Assembly: GCA_045801465.1 (NCBI GenBank)
Contig: JBJMSU010000038.1
Coordinates: 1 to 53,451 of the forward strand
Reading direction: 5' to 3'
DNA from: DATFWC01 sp045801465
Lineage (GTDB): Bacteria; Pseudomonadota; Alphaproteobacteria; Rhizobiales; Xanthobacteraceae
Length of the DNA: 53,451 bases
Shown: positions 41,427-49,774 of the stretch, in pieces
Layout of the letters: the number at the start of each line of letters is the position of its first letter
Position numbering within the stretch: position 1 is the stretch's first letter
Program-made: the position numbers and the translations under genes
The notes under the pieces: generated by a model
Database searches by the model: none
What the model was told of the DNA's origin: nothing
What the model saw: the letters and a program-made list of their open reading frames with translations, nothing else

Positions 41427-42272
41427 TTAACCGAAAATCGCCTTGGCGGCGTTGCCGACCGCCGCCACCTCCTCGCCGGCATCGAGGAACGCGACGACGC
41501 GGCACGGCGAAGCTTCGAGGCCTTCGTAGCGCCACGGAAAGGCGCCGATCAGGCAGCGCTTGTTGAGCATCAGCTCGATGTCGCCGCCGATATTCTCGGC
41601 GTGCAGCAGGCCTTCCTGGAACGCCCAATTGTGGAACGGGAACATGTCGGCGGCGACTTTGCGCCCGGACTTCTTGTGCGTGTACGTGAACGCGCCGAAG
41701 AATTCCGCCGGAGTCTTGCCCTTCTGGCGCGTGAACTCGTCCGCGAGATCCGGCCGCATGCGGCGGATCGACGTGTTCATGGCGTGATCGCACGAGCCGG
41801 TATCCATGCCCCACCACCTGATCTTCTTCTCCAGCATCCAGTGCAGCGTGTCGAGGTTGGGACCGGGGTGGTAGCAGAAATACCTGACCAGATCCTGCTG
41901 CGGCTGGCCCTCGTAGTGGCGATGCCAGCCGGTATGCAGGATCAGGATGTCGCCGTCGCGGATGTCGGCGCCGGCGCTCTCGATGACGTCCGGCGTGATC
42001 ACCGACCAGTCCGAGACCTTGTGCGAGATATCGACCACCACGCCGCGATTGACCAGGTAGTCGAGCGGCAGCGACGCCATGTCGCCTTTGCGGTCGTCGG
42101 TGGCGTGCATGGCGCCGTCGAAATGGGTGCCGACGTGGAGCGCGGTATCGATCCGCTGTGCCACGATCATCTGCGTCTGCAGGTTCTGCGCGTAGTACAT
42201 CTTGTTGCCGGCATAGCCGACCCAACCGGGCGTGTGCACGTTCATCACGTGGCTCATGTCGACGATCTTCAT
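41427..42272 (-). CDS. Cyclase-family metal hydrolase (KynB-like fold)
   Basis: A 281-residue enzyme of the cyclase/arylformamidase (KynB) superfamily, with the metal-binding HVGTHFDGAMH motif near residue 49 and a further conserved HTGWHRHY. Members hydrolyse N-formylkynurenine, isatin or related amide and lactam rings. ATG 42272 gives the typical start MKIVDMSHVM; an in-frame ATG at 42281 is also possible. It heads the leftward cyclase-hydrolase-SDR set. Given the LIV importer next in line on the same strand, the set may degrade an imported cyclic amide or aromatic. Confidence 0.85.
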   Translation of the reverse strand: MKIVDMSHVMNVHTPGWVGYAGNKMYYAQNLQTQMIVAQRIDTALHVGTHFDGAMHATDDRKGDMASLPLDYLVNRGVVVDISHKVSDWSVITPDVIESAGADIRDGDILILHTGWHRHYEGQPQQDLVRYFCYHPGPNLDTLHWMLEKKIRWWGMDTGSCDHAMNTSIRRMRPDLADEFTRQKGKTPAEFFGAFTYTHKKSGRKVAADMFPFHNWAFQEGLLHAENIGGDIELMLNKRCLIGAFPWRYEGLEASPCRVVAFLDAGEEVAAVGNAAKAIFG

Positions 42273-42385
42273 CGCAATCATTCTCTTGTGCGTTCCGCGG
42301 GCGCGGCGGCAGCATCATGCAAAGCCGAACGTTTGTCACCTATGCTATGCCGTCGCGGTTCGATCCTGACGAGGGAGGATTTGCG

Positions 42386-42844
42386 ATGCGGCTGCCCCTG
42401 ACCGGCGGATGCCAATGCGGACAGGTGCGCTACAAGATCACCGCGCCGCCGCTCGCCGTCTATGCCTGCCATTGCACCGAGTGCCAGCGCCAGTCGGCCA
42501 GTGCCTTCAGCCTGTCCATGCCGGTGCCGCGGGATGCAATCGAGGTGACCGGCACGCCGAAATCGTGGCGCCGGGTGAGCGACAGCGGCCGCGCCATCCT
42601 CTGCGTATTCTGCGCCGATTGCGGCGTGCGGCTGTTCCACAATCCCGAGCGCAACCCGCAAGTGTCGATCGTCAAGCCCGGCACGCTCGACGACACGACG
42701 TGGCTCAAGCCGGTCGGCCACATCTGGACCCGCAGCGCGCAATCGTGGATGGAGATCCCGCCGCAGCTCGTCAATTACGAGGCGCAGCCGGCCGACCTGT
42801 CGCGACTGATCGAAGCATGGCGGGCGCAGCAGGCGAGGAGTTAG
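42386..42844 (+). CDS. GFA (glutathione-dependent formaldehyde-activating-like) family protein
   Basis: A 152-residue zinc protein of the GFA/CENP-V fold. Cysteine ligands are visible at 9 and 11 (GCQCGQVRY), 28, 30 and 33 (CHCTECQ), and 76 and 79 (CADCG), the full pattern for two zinc ions. GAGGGAGGA precedes the ATG at good distance. The true activity of most members, including whether they act on formaldehyde-glutathione, is unsettled. It is divergent from the cyclase gene and convergent with the NMT1-type binding-protein gene. Confidence 0.9.
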   Translation: MRLPLTGGCQCGQVRYKITAPPLAVYACHCTECQRQSASAFSLSMPVPRDAIEVTGTPKSWRRVSDSGRAILCVFCADCGVRLFHNPERNPQVSIVKPGTLDDTTWLKPVGHIWTRSAQSWMEIPPQLVNYEAQPADLSRLIEAWRAQQARS

Positions 42845-42934
42845 GGCCCCCGTTTTCCCGGGCGAGCCGCCACAGCGGCGAGGGGCAGTGCAGCACGCAG
42901 TGGTGCGCTGCAGACCCCCGCGACCCCGGTTCTT

Positions 42935-42961
42935 CCTCGGCGCGCGAAGCGCGAGCCGAGG
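42935..42961. repeat. GC-rich hairpin between convergent genes
   Basis: CCTCGGC (42935-42941) pairs with GCCGAGG (42955-42961), with a further GCGC-GCGC pairing inside. It lies between the convergent GFA and binding-protein genes and could serve both as a weak 3'-end structure. No T-run follows on either strand. Confidence 0.5.
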
Positions 42962-43025
42962 ATGGCTGGACGGCACGCGGGACAAGATGGCCAGCTCAGG
43001 CGAGCCGTACGCGCTCCTGCGCTCC

Positions 43026-44102
43026 TCAATTCACCGCGCGGGGCGGCATGCGCTCGGCCAGCGGAGGCAGGAACTTGTCGGTATAAACGCTGGTCGGATC
43101 GGGTCGGTTCGGCAGCTGATAAGCATCGGCGATCGAATCGATCGTCTTCTTCAATTTCTCCGGCGTGACCGAGCTCAGCCCGTTCTTGGCAGTATGCGCC
43201 GTGTTGGTCAGCTCCAGCGCGAGGCCGAGGCGGACCTTTTCGATGTCCGTCTTCATCATCGGGTCACGCGTCTTGAGGACTTCCAGCGCCTTGTCCGGGG
43301 CGGCGATCGTGTCCTTGGTGCCGGCGTTGAGGGCCTTCACCACGCCGCGCACGGTGCCGGGATTCTCGTCGGCGAATTTCTTGGTCGTCACCAGCGCCAG
43401 CCCATACATGTCGGCGCCGAAATCCGAGTACTTGATGACGAACAGGTCGTCGAGCTTGAAGCCGATCTCGAGCGCCGCCGGAATGTTCGAATTGGTGAAG
43501 CCGCCGGTCCCGTCGACCTCGCCGCGCTTGAGCATCGGCCCGAACAGCTGCGGCTGCACACTCATCCAATTGATCTTGACGTTCTCGGCATGCGCCGCCT
43601 TCAACAGGATCGAGATCGTGTCATGCACCGCGACGCCGGGGCCGCCCGCAATCTTCTTGCCGTCGAGATCGGCCGGCTTGCGGATGCCGGCATCCTTGCG
43701 CGTGATCAGCGCCAACGGCGTCTGGTCGAAGCTGACATAGACGGCGAGCAAGGGAGTGGCCGGGTTCTGCGCGTTGAACTTGATCATGGTGGGGAGGTCG
43801 ACCCAGCCGAAATGGTAGGCTCCGCCGGCGACGCTCACCGCCACGTTGGTGGCGCCCTTGCCGGCATCGATGGTATCGACGCTCACTCCGTCCGACTTGA
43901 AGTAGCCGTTCTCCTGAGCGACGAAGTAGGGCGCGTGCGTGCCTTGGATGATCCAGTCCAGCATGATCCTGACGTTCCTGGTCTCGGCGCCGGCTATCGA
44001 CCCCGAGCCGACTATGAACGCCAGCGACAATGAAACCACACCGACGGCGGCACGCAGGCCGGAAGCGCTGCAGATGTGAATGAGGGAGCGACGGCCAACC
44101 AT
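43026..44102 (-). CDS. NMT1/SsuA-type ABC binding protein
   Basis: A 358-residue periplasmic binding protein with a long signal region ending near SIAGAETRN. VRIMLDWIIQGTHAPYFVAQ is the NMT1/THI5-like start, and DAGKGATNVAVSVAGGAYHFG is the second segment. Strong GGAGG lies 7 nt before ATG 44102. It likely serves the ATPase and permease encoded at 46344-47983, although it is divergent from that operon. Family members bind pyrimidine precursors, sulfonates, nitrate or similar small molecules. Confidence 0.88.
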   Translation of the reverse strand: MVGRRSLIHICSASGLRAAVGVVSLSLAFIVGSGSIAGAETRNVRIMLDWIIQGTHAPYFVAQENGYFKSDGVSVDTIDAGKGATNVAVSVAGGAYHFGWVDLPTMIKFNAQNPATPLLAVYVSFDQTPLALITRKDAGIRKPADLDGKKIAGGPGVAVHDTISILLKAAHAENVKINWMSVQPQLFGPMLKRGEVDGTGGFTNSNIPAALEIGFKLDDLFVIKYSDFGADMYGLALVTTKKFADENPGTVRGVVKALNAGTKDTIAAPDKALEVLKTRDPMMKTDIEKVRLGLALELTNTAHTAKNGLSSVTPEKLKKTIDSIADAYQLPNRPDPTSVYTDKFLPPLAERMPPRAVN

Positions 44103-44323
44103 CGGTTGCCTCCAAAATTTACGCGCTTTGATCCCGGTCGCGCGAGGAAGCGTATTCCGGCTTGGCAGCGCGGGTCAACGATTGGTAGCCTCTCCGCGCA
44201 CGCCATCCTGATTATGCCGACACGTTAAAGCATTCCTCGTCTCCGTCCGGCTCAGCTGTCCATTGGGAGGCGTCGGCCGGTCGTCGTTTCGGCGAGCGCA
44301 GTTGCCGAGACAAGGGGAGCCTG
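44103..44323. promoter_or_regulatory. Divergent promoter region of the hydrolase/transport cluster
   Basis: These 221 nt separate the leftward binding-protein gene from the rightward hydrolase operon and should hold both promoters. AAGGGGAG just before 44324 is the ribosome site for the first hydrolase. No clear operator was found. Confidence 0.35.
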
Positions 44324-45277
44324 ATGATGAAACTTCCCGCCCACGCGCGGTACAGCCATTCCTCCATCCCCACGCGGCCGGATTACAGTTGGCCGGGTGG
44401 CAAGCGGCTCGCCTTCTATGTCGCGCTCAACATCGAGCATTTCGCCTTCGGCACCGGCATCGGCATGGATCCGACCAGCCGCGGCGGTCCGCAGACCACC
44501 CGCAATTTTGCCTGGCGCGACTACGGCAACCGCATCGGCAATTGGCGCCTGTTCGAGATTCTCGACGAGCTGAAGCTGCCGGCCTCGATCCTGCTGAACA
44601 GCACCGTCTGCGACCACTATCCCGACCTGATCGAGAAGATCCGGCAGCGCGGCGACGACGTGCTCGGCCATGGCCGCACCAATGCCGAGCTGATGAAGCC
44701 GTTGTGGGAAGACGACGAGAAGCGCGTCATCCAGGAGGTCACCGATACCATCGCCAAGCACATCGGGGTAAGGCCGACCGGATGGATGGGACCGGGTGCG
44801 CTCGAATCCGGCGTCACGCCCGACCTGCTCAAGGAGGCAGGATACACGCACCTGCTCGATTGGCCGGTGGACGATCAGCCGATCTGGATGAACACCAGGT
44901 CGGGACCGCTGCTCTCGGTGCCGTATCCCTTCGAGCTCAACGACGCCGGCACCCTGGTCTGGCGAGACCACACCGGCCGCGAGTTCGCCGACATTATCGT
45001 CGATCAGTTCGAGGAGATGCTGGAGCAGTCGGAACGCCAGCCGCTGGTATTCGCGCTGGCCCTGCACGGGTTCATCGTCGGTCAGCCGTTCCGCCTGCGG
45101 CCATTGCGCAAGGCGATCAGGCATTGCATCGAGCACAGAGGAAGCGATCGCGTGTGGTTCACGCGTGCCGGCGAGATCGCGGAATACTGCTTCTCGCTGC
45201 CCGACGGCATCATTCCGGGCAGCCGACCGGAGAGGGAAGGCCATGAACGTGCCGCTCAAGGGCGCGGCCGCGGTTAA
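44324..45277 (+). CDS. Polysaccharide-deacetylase-fold hydrolase, PuuE-like (first copy)
   Basis: A 317-residue NodB-fold protein of the group that includes the metal-light allantoinase PuuE. YGNRIGNWRLFEILDELKLPA, GHGRTNAELMKPL and HGFIVGQPFRLRPL correspond to PuuE segments, including the two histidine-bearing loops. The predicted role is hydrolysis of a ring amide or ureide in the cytoplasm; there is no signal peptide, which argues against an extracellular chitin- or peptidoglycan-type deacetylase. The next gene starts inside its 3' end (35-nt overlap). ATG 44324 or 44327 is the start. Confidence 0.82.
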   Translation: MMKLPAHARYSHSSIPTRPDYSWPGGKRLAFYVALNIEHFAFGTGIGMDPTSRGGPQTTRNFAWRDYGNRIGNWRLFEILDELKLPASILLNSTVCDHYPDLIEKIRQRGDDVLGHGRTNAELMKPLWEDDEKRVIQEVTDTIAKHIGVRPTGWMGPGALESGVTPDLLKEAGYTHLLDWPVDDQPIWMNTRSGPLLSVPYPFELNDAGTLVWRDHTGREFADIIVDQFEEMLEQSERQPLVFALALHGFIVGQPFRLRPLRKAIRHCIEHRGSDRVWFTRAGEIAEYCFSLPDGIIPGSRPEREGHERAAQGRGRG

Positions 45278-46217
45278 CACGCATCTGCTGCGGTCAAGCC
45301 CGGCGACGGTCCATTGGGGCTTCTTCGACGCGGGCCTGGCGCCCGTGCTGACGGTCGCCCCCGGCGACCGCGTGACGATCGAGTGCGTGTCCGGCAATCC
45401 GGACTGGATGCCGCCGCCGGCGAGCGGGTTCGCGGTGCTGCCGGAGCTTCAGGACATCCATCGGCAGGTGAAGCGCGGCACCGGCAACCATATTCTCACC
45501 GGACCGATCCACGTGCGCGGCGCCGGCCTCGGCGACGTGCTCGAGGTCAGGATCCTCGACATCGCGCTGCGCCAGGATTGGGGCTTCAACCTGTTCCGCC
45601 CCTACGGGGGAACGCTGCCCGAAGCCTTTCCGCACGGCCGGCTGATCCATCTCGCGCTCGACCGCGCCGCCAACGTGGCGGTGCTGCCGTCCGGCCTGAA
45701 GGTGCCGCTGCGGCCGTTCTTCGGCCAGCTGGCGGTCGCCCCGCCCAAGGCGGTCGGGCGGCAGAACAGCAAGGAGCCGCGCGAGTTCGGGGGCAACCTC
45801 GACTGCAAGGAACTCACCGCCGGCAGCACCATTTACCTGCCGGTGTGGAACGACGGGGCGCTGTTCTCGACCGGCGACGGTCATGCGGCCCAGGGCGACG
45901 GCGAAGTCGACGGCACCGCGATCGAGACGGCGCTCACCGGCACCTTCGAATTCCACGTGCGCAAAGATTTGGGCTGGCGCCTGCCGCGGGCCGAGACCGC
46001 GACGCACCTGATCACGTTCGGCCTCGACCCCGATCTCGACGATGCCGCGCGTCAGGCGCTGGGCGAGATGATCGATTGGATCACCGTGCTGACCGGCATC
46101 TCCAGGGACGAAGCCTATGCCTTGAGCAGCTTTGCCGTCGATCTGCGCGTCACTCAGACGGTGAACAACGTCAAAGGGGTGCACGCCATGATCGATCGGA
46201 GCATACTCGAGCGGTAA
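45243..46217 (+). CDS. Acetamidase/formamidase family amidohydrolase
   Basis: A 324-residue FmdA/AmdA-type enzyme. HWGFFDAGLAPVLTVAPGDR, HILTGPIHVRGAGLGDVLEV, DWGFNLFRPYGGTLPEAFPH and LLCKEL-like NLDCKELTAGSTIYLPVW are the family blocks in order. It would release ammonia from formamide, acetamide or a related short amide in the cytoplasm. ATG 45243 is supported by GAGAGGGAAGG and by similarity; the frame opens earlier only within the previous gene. Its coupling to a PuuE-like hydrolase suggests it handles a small amide made in the same pathway. Confidence 0.9.
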   Translation: MNVPLKGAAAVNTHLLRSSPATVHWGFFDAGLAPVLTVAPGDRVTIECVSGNPDWMPPPASGFAVLPELQDIHRQVKRGTGNHILTGPIHVRGAGLGDVLEVRILDIALRQDWGFNLFRPYGGTLPEAFPHGRLIHLALDRAANVAVLPSGLKVPLRPFFGQLAVAPPKAVGRQNSKEPREFGGNLDCKELTAGSTIYLPVWNDGALFSTGDGHAAQGDGEVDGTAIETALTGTFEFHVRKDLGWRLPRAETATHLITFGLDPDLDDAARQALGEMIDWITVLTGISRDEAYALSSFAVDLRVTQTVNNVKGVHAMIDRSILER

Positions 46218-46290
46218 CCCGCACGGAGCTTCAAGCGAAAACGCGGGCCGGGTTTCGCTCTTCTCGTCACCCGGGCTACGCGTCCGTGCG

Positions 46291-46335
46291 GGGGAGCCGC
46301 CTCAAGCGCCGAGGGGAGCCGCCTTGAAGCGGCGA
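46291..46335 (+). repeat. Tandem pair of short GC-rich hairpin units
   Basis: Two near-identical units stand head to tail: GGGGAGCCGCCTCAAGCGCC (start of 46291-46312) and GGGGAGCCGCCTTGAAGCGG (start of 46313-46335). A related sequence occurs at 42862-42882. They fill the end of the 126-nt gap before the ATPase gene, just upstream of its ribosome-binding region. Confidence 0.6.
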
Positions 46336-46343
46336 GGGGTGCC

Positions 46344-47153
46344 ATGAACTTCGTCGATCTCGATCGCGTCGCATTGCGCTACGGCGAGGATGACGACGGC
46401 ACGCTGGCGTTGCACGGGACCACGCTGAGCGTGCAGGCGGGCGAGTTTGTCGCGGTGGTCGGCCCCTCAGGCTGCGGCAAGTCGACGCTCATGAAGGTGG
46501 TGACCGGCCTGTGGCCGCCGACCGCCGGCACGGTCGTGGTCAGCGGGCGCGAAGTCAGCGGACCGCTGAGCATCGTCGGAATGGCGTTTCAGAATCCGAC
46601 ACTCCTGCCCTGGCGCACGACGCTCGCCAACGTCATGCTGCCGTTGGAGATCGTGCAGCCGCATTGCGCCAAGCTGCGGCGCGAGCGCGCCGCCTACGAG
46701 GCGAAGGCGCGCGATCTCCTCGCGCTGGTCGGGTTGCAGGGCTTCGAGGATCGCTTTCCCTGGCAGTTGTCGGGCGGCATGCAGCAGCGCGCCTCGCTCT
46801 GCCGCGCGCTCATTCACGATCCGTCGCTGCTGATGCTCGATGAGCCGTTCGCTTCCCTCGACATGTTCACCCGCGAGGAGCTGTGGCTCGCGTTGCAGGA
46901 CCTGTGGCTGGCGCGCCATCCGACCGTCATTCTCGTCACCCACGACCTGCGCGAGGCCGCTTTTCTCGCCGATCGCGTGCTGGTGATGAGCGGCCGGCCG
47001 GGACGGATCATCGCCGAGCGGCAGGTCGCGTTGCCGCGGCCGCGCACCCTCGATGTCACCTATGAGCCCTACTCGGTGACGCTCGTGCATGATCTGCGGG
47101 CGCAGATCAGCGCCGCGCGCACGAGCACGCCCGGACGGGAATTTGCAACGTGA
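46344..47153 (+). CDS. ABC transporter ATPase, SsuB/TauB family (first system)
   Basis: A 269-residue ATPase with Walker A GPSGCGKST, Q-loop MAFQNPTLLPWRTTL, signature LSGGMQQR, Walker B LLMLDEPFASLD and H-loop VTHDLREA. This is the nitrate/sulfonate/taurine group. GTG of the permease overlaps its stop as GTGA. With that permease and the divergent binding protein at 43026-44102 it forms a full importer embedded among the amide hydrolases. Confidence 0.92.
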   Translation: MNFVDLDRVALRYGEDDDGTLALHGTTLSVQAGEFVAVVGPSGCGKSTLMKVVTGLWPPTAGTVVVSGREVSGPLSIVGMAFQNPTLLPWRTTLANVMLPLEIVQPHCAKLRRERAAYEAKARDLLALVGLQGFEDRFPWQLSGGMQQRASLCRALIHDPSLLMLDEPFASLDMFTREELWLALQDLWLARHPTVILVTHDLREAAFLADRVLVMSGRPGRIIAERQVALPRPRTLDVTYEPYSVTLVHDLRAQISAARTSTPGREFAT

Positions 47154-47983
47154 CTGCGACCGAGGCCGTGCCCCGCCCCATCAAGCGCCGCAGGTTGCGG
47201 ATGCAGCGAAAGACCCAGCGTCGCGTGCTGCCCTGGCTCGTGATCGTCCTGCTGTTCGTGCTGTGGGAGCTGGTGGTTCGCGCCTTTGATATCGAGCCGT
47301 TCGTGCTCCCGGCCCCCTCGGCGATCTTTGCCTCCGGGTGGCAGTGGCGCTGGCCGATTCTCGACAATTCCTGGCAGACATTCATGACGACGGCGGTGGG
47401 ATTCTTCTTTGCCGTCGTGTTCGGCCTGATCGCCGGCATTGCGATCGGCTCCTCGACGCTCGTCTATGACGGCTTCTATCCGGCCTTGATCGGCTTCAAC
47501 ACGATCCCCAAGGTCGCCGTCATTCCGATCCTGGTGATCTGGTTCGGCATCGGCACCGTTCCCGCCATCATCACGGCGTTCCTGCTGTCGTTCTTTCCCA
47601 TCCTGGTCAACGTGGCGACCGGGATCGCGACCGTCGAGCCGGAGCTGCGCGACGTGTTGCGCGCGCTCGGCGCCTCGCGCTGGCAGGTCATCCAGAAGGT
47701 CGGGTTGCCGCGCTCGATGCCCTACTTCTTCGCCTCGCTGAAGGTGGCGATCACGGTGGCGTTCGTCGGATCGATCGTGGCCGAGACGGTCGCCTCCAAC
47801 AAAGGAATCGGCAACCTGATGCTCGTCGCCTCGTCGCGTTTCGAGGTGCCACTCGCCTTCGCCGGGCTGCTGGTGACGAGCGTGATGGGCATCGGGATGT
47901 ATCTCGTGGCCGAGATCGTCGAGCGGCGCATGACCGGCTGGGCCACCCGCGGCACCGACGCGGCAATCGCGCCGCAGGGGTGA
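47150..47983 (+). CDS. ABC transporter permease, SsuC/TauC family (first system)
   Basis: A 277-residue permease with about six membrane segments and the EAA loop EPELRDVLRALGASRWQVIQ that docks the ATPase. The basic N-end (RRRLRMQRKTQRR) is cytoplasmic. GTG 47150 overlaps the ATPase stop. It ends 177 nt before the cysteine hydrolase gene, a gap that holds a dispersed palindrome. Confidence 0.9.
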   Translation: MTATEAVPRPIKRRRLRMQRKTQRRVLPWLVIVLLFVLWELVVRAFDIEPFVLPAPSAIFASGWQWRWPILDNSWQTFMTTAVGFFFAVVFGLIAGIAIGSSTLVYDGFYPALIGFNTIPKVAVIPILVIWFGIGTVPAIITAFLLSFFPILVNVATGIATVEPELRDVLRALGASRWQVIQKVGLPRSMPYFFASLKVAITVAFVGSIVAETVASNKGIGNLMLVASSRFEVPLAFAGLLVTSVMGIGMYLVAEIVERRMTGWATRGTDAAIAPQG

Positions 47984-48088
47984 ACATGTCGTCTCCGCAT
48001 GCGGTGCACGAACGCTTCGTCCAGCCGGGTTGCGATGAAATTTACAACGCGGAAGGTCGTGGATAGGCTATCGACCGGGTCCGTTAGC

Positions 48089-48133
48089 GCATGGTCCCGA
48101 AAAGTGGATACCGGTTTTCGGAAAAGATCATGC
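48089..48133. repeat. Dispersed palindromic element (RIME-like)
   Basis: A 45-bp imperfect palindrome from GCATGGTC (48089-48096) to GATCATGC (48126-48133), with an inner pair CCGAAAAG and TTTTCGG. This is a known style of intergenic repeat in Hyphomicrobiales. A degenerate copy lies at 4655-4710. It sits in the 177-nt gap before the cysteine hydrolase gene, whose start is 27 nt further on. Confidence 0.75.
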
Positions 48134-48160
48134 GCCAACAATACGTGAGAGAGCACGCCG

Positions 48161-48865
48161 ATGACGTCACGCTTCGAAGACCACTGCTGGAAGGACCTCG
48201 TTCCGGCCGACGTGCTGGACATCTATTCCCACTACCAGCGCGACATTTTCGTCGGTCCCTCGCCGGCGCTGCTGGCGATCGACCTGTACGAGCTGTCCTA
48301 CCAGGGCGGCGCCCGGCCGGTCGCCGAGCTGGCAAAGGTCTACCCGAGCTCGTGCGGCGAATACGCGTTTGCGGCAATCGCCCCCACCCGAGGCCTGTTC
48401 GCAGCCGCGCGGGCGGCCGGCCTCCCGGTCTTCTATACGACCATGGATGTGCGTCCCGACAGCCGTCCGCGCGCCGTCACGGCGACCAAGCGCCAGAAGC
48501 TGCAAACCGATCCCGAGCTCTACGCCATCCGCTCCGATTTCCGGCCGGAGCCGGGCGATACGGTCATCACCAAGCAGCGCGCCAGCGCCTTCTTCGGCAC
48601 GCCGCTTGCCGCCCACCTGACGCAGCTCGGCGTGCGCACGCTCGTCATCTGCGGCGAGAGCACGTCGGGCTGCGTGCGCGCCTCGGCGGTTGACGCCTAT
48701 TCGCACGGCTTCCACGTGGTGCTGGTGGAGGAATGCTGCTTCGATCGCAGCCTTCTCTCGCACAAGGTAAACCTGTTCGATCTGCATCACAAATACGCCG
48801 ACGTCATGCATGTCGACGAGGTGATCGCCCACCTCGAAACTCTCCAGGTCAGGAAGGCGAGCTGA
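48161..48865 (+). CDS. Isochorismatase-family cysteine hydrolase (N-carbamoylsarcosine-amidase-like)
   Basis: A 234-residue cysteine hydrolase with triad Asp41 (LAIDLYE), Lys138 (VITKQRASAFFGT) and Cys171 (GESTSGCVRASAVDA). The Lys-x5-FF and cis-peptide region are intact, so it should be active. Family members cleave carbamoyl groups, ureidoacrylate, nicotinamide or isochorismate; the TSGCVRA context is of the carbamoylsarcosine-amidase/ureidoacrylate type. It overlaps the next gene by 1 nt (TGATG). In this cluster a role in removing a carbamoyl or amide group after ring opening is likely. Confidence 0.88.
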   Translation: MTSRFEDHCWKDLVPADVLDIYSHYQRDIFVGPSPALLAIDLYELSYQGGARPVAELAKVYPSSCGEYAFAAIAPTRGLFAAARAAGLPVFYTTMDVRPDSRPRAVTATKRQKLQTDPELYAIRSDFRPEPGDTVITKQRASAFFGTPLAAHLTQLGVRTLVICGESTSGCVRASAVDAYSHGFHVVLVEECCFDRSLLSHKVNLFDLHHKYADVMHVDEVIAHLETLQVRKAS

Positions 48866-49764
48866 TGCAGCCCCGCGCCTACGGTCCGTTTCCCTATTCG
48901 CCCATCATCCACCGGCCCAAGCTGACCTGGCCCAAGGGCGCCCATGTGGCGCTGTGGGTCATCCCCAATATCGAGTTCTTCGCGCTTGACGAAAAGGTCC
49001 CGGCCGGCTCCGGCGGAAGCGGCGCGCCGGTGCCCGACGTGCCGGCATGGTCGATGCGCGACTATGGCAACCGCGTCGGCGTGTTCCGTCTCATGCAGGT
49101 GCTCGACCGCTACGACATCCGCGCCACCGTCGCGCTCAACAGCGATGTCTGTGCCCATCACCCGGCAATCATCGAGGAGGGGGAAAAGCGCAGATGGGAA
49201 TGGATGGGGCATAACGAAAGCAACACCCGCCGGCTCAACGAGGTCGAGTCCGGCGAGGAGCCGCGCGTCATCGCCAATGCCCTGAGCACCATCGAACGCG
49301 CGACCGGCCGGCGACCGGTTGGCTGGCTCGGCTCGGGCTTGCAGGAGACGTGGGCCACGGTCGATCTGCTCGCGGCACAAGGTTGCGAATACGTCGCCGA
49401 CTGGGTGAACGACGACCAGCCCTACGTGATGAATCTCGATGGCGGGCGGCGTCTCGTGTCGGTGCCCTACAGCCACGAGGCCAACGACAAGCCGGCGTTC
49501 GAGCGCGCCCACCGCACCGCCGAGGAGTTCAAGGAGATGATCTGCCGTCAGTTCGACGTGCTCTACCGCGAGGGCGCGGACTCGGGGCGGGTGATGGCGA
49601 TTGCGATCCACCCGTATCTGACCGGGTTACCGCACCGCATCGGCGCATTCGACGCCGCGCTCGCGTATATCTGCCGCCATGATGGCGTGTGGCGGGCGAC
49701 GGGGAGCGAAATTGCGCGGCACTACCTTGGGCAAGTGGACGCAGTCAGGACAGCGGCACAGTAG
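48865..49764 (+). CDS. Polysaccharide-deacetylase-fold hydrolase, PuuE-like (second copy)
   Basis: A 299-residue paralogue of the hydrolase at 44324. YGNRVGVFRLMQVLDRYDIRA, MGHNESNTRRLNE, RPVGWLGSGLQETWATVDLL and IHPYLTGLPHRIGAFDAAL match PuuE-like segments. One histidine loop differs from the first copy (GHNESN against GHGRTN), so the two probably act on different intermediates. ATG 48865 shares bases with the stop of the cysteine hydrolase, so the pair is translationally coupled. Confidence 0.85.
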   Translation: MQPRAYGPFPYSPIIHRPKLTWPKGAHVALWVIPNIEFFALDEKVPAGSGGSGAPVPDVPAWSMRDYGNRVGVFRLMQVLDRYDIRATVALNSDVCAHHPAIIEEGEKRRWEWMGHNESNTRRLNEVESGEEPRVIANALSTIERATGRRPVGWLGSGLQETWATVDLLAAQGCEYVADWVNDDQPYVMNLDGGRRLVSVPYSHEANDKPAFERAHRTAEEFKEMICRQFDVLYREGADSGRVMAIAIHPYLTGLPHRIGAFDAALAYICRHDGVWRATGSEIARHYLGQVDAVRTAAQ

Positions 49765-49774
49765 GGAGGGGACC

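Noticed and set aside
44263..45246. A 327-codon plus-strand frame overlapping the PuuE-like gene
   Set aside because: The other plus frame gives the deacetylase-fold protein; this one is Arg-rich and unlike any protein.
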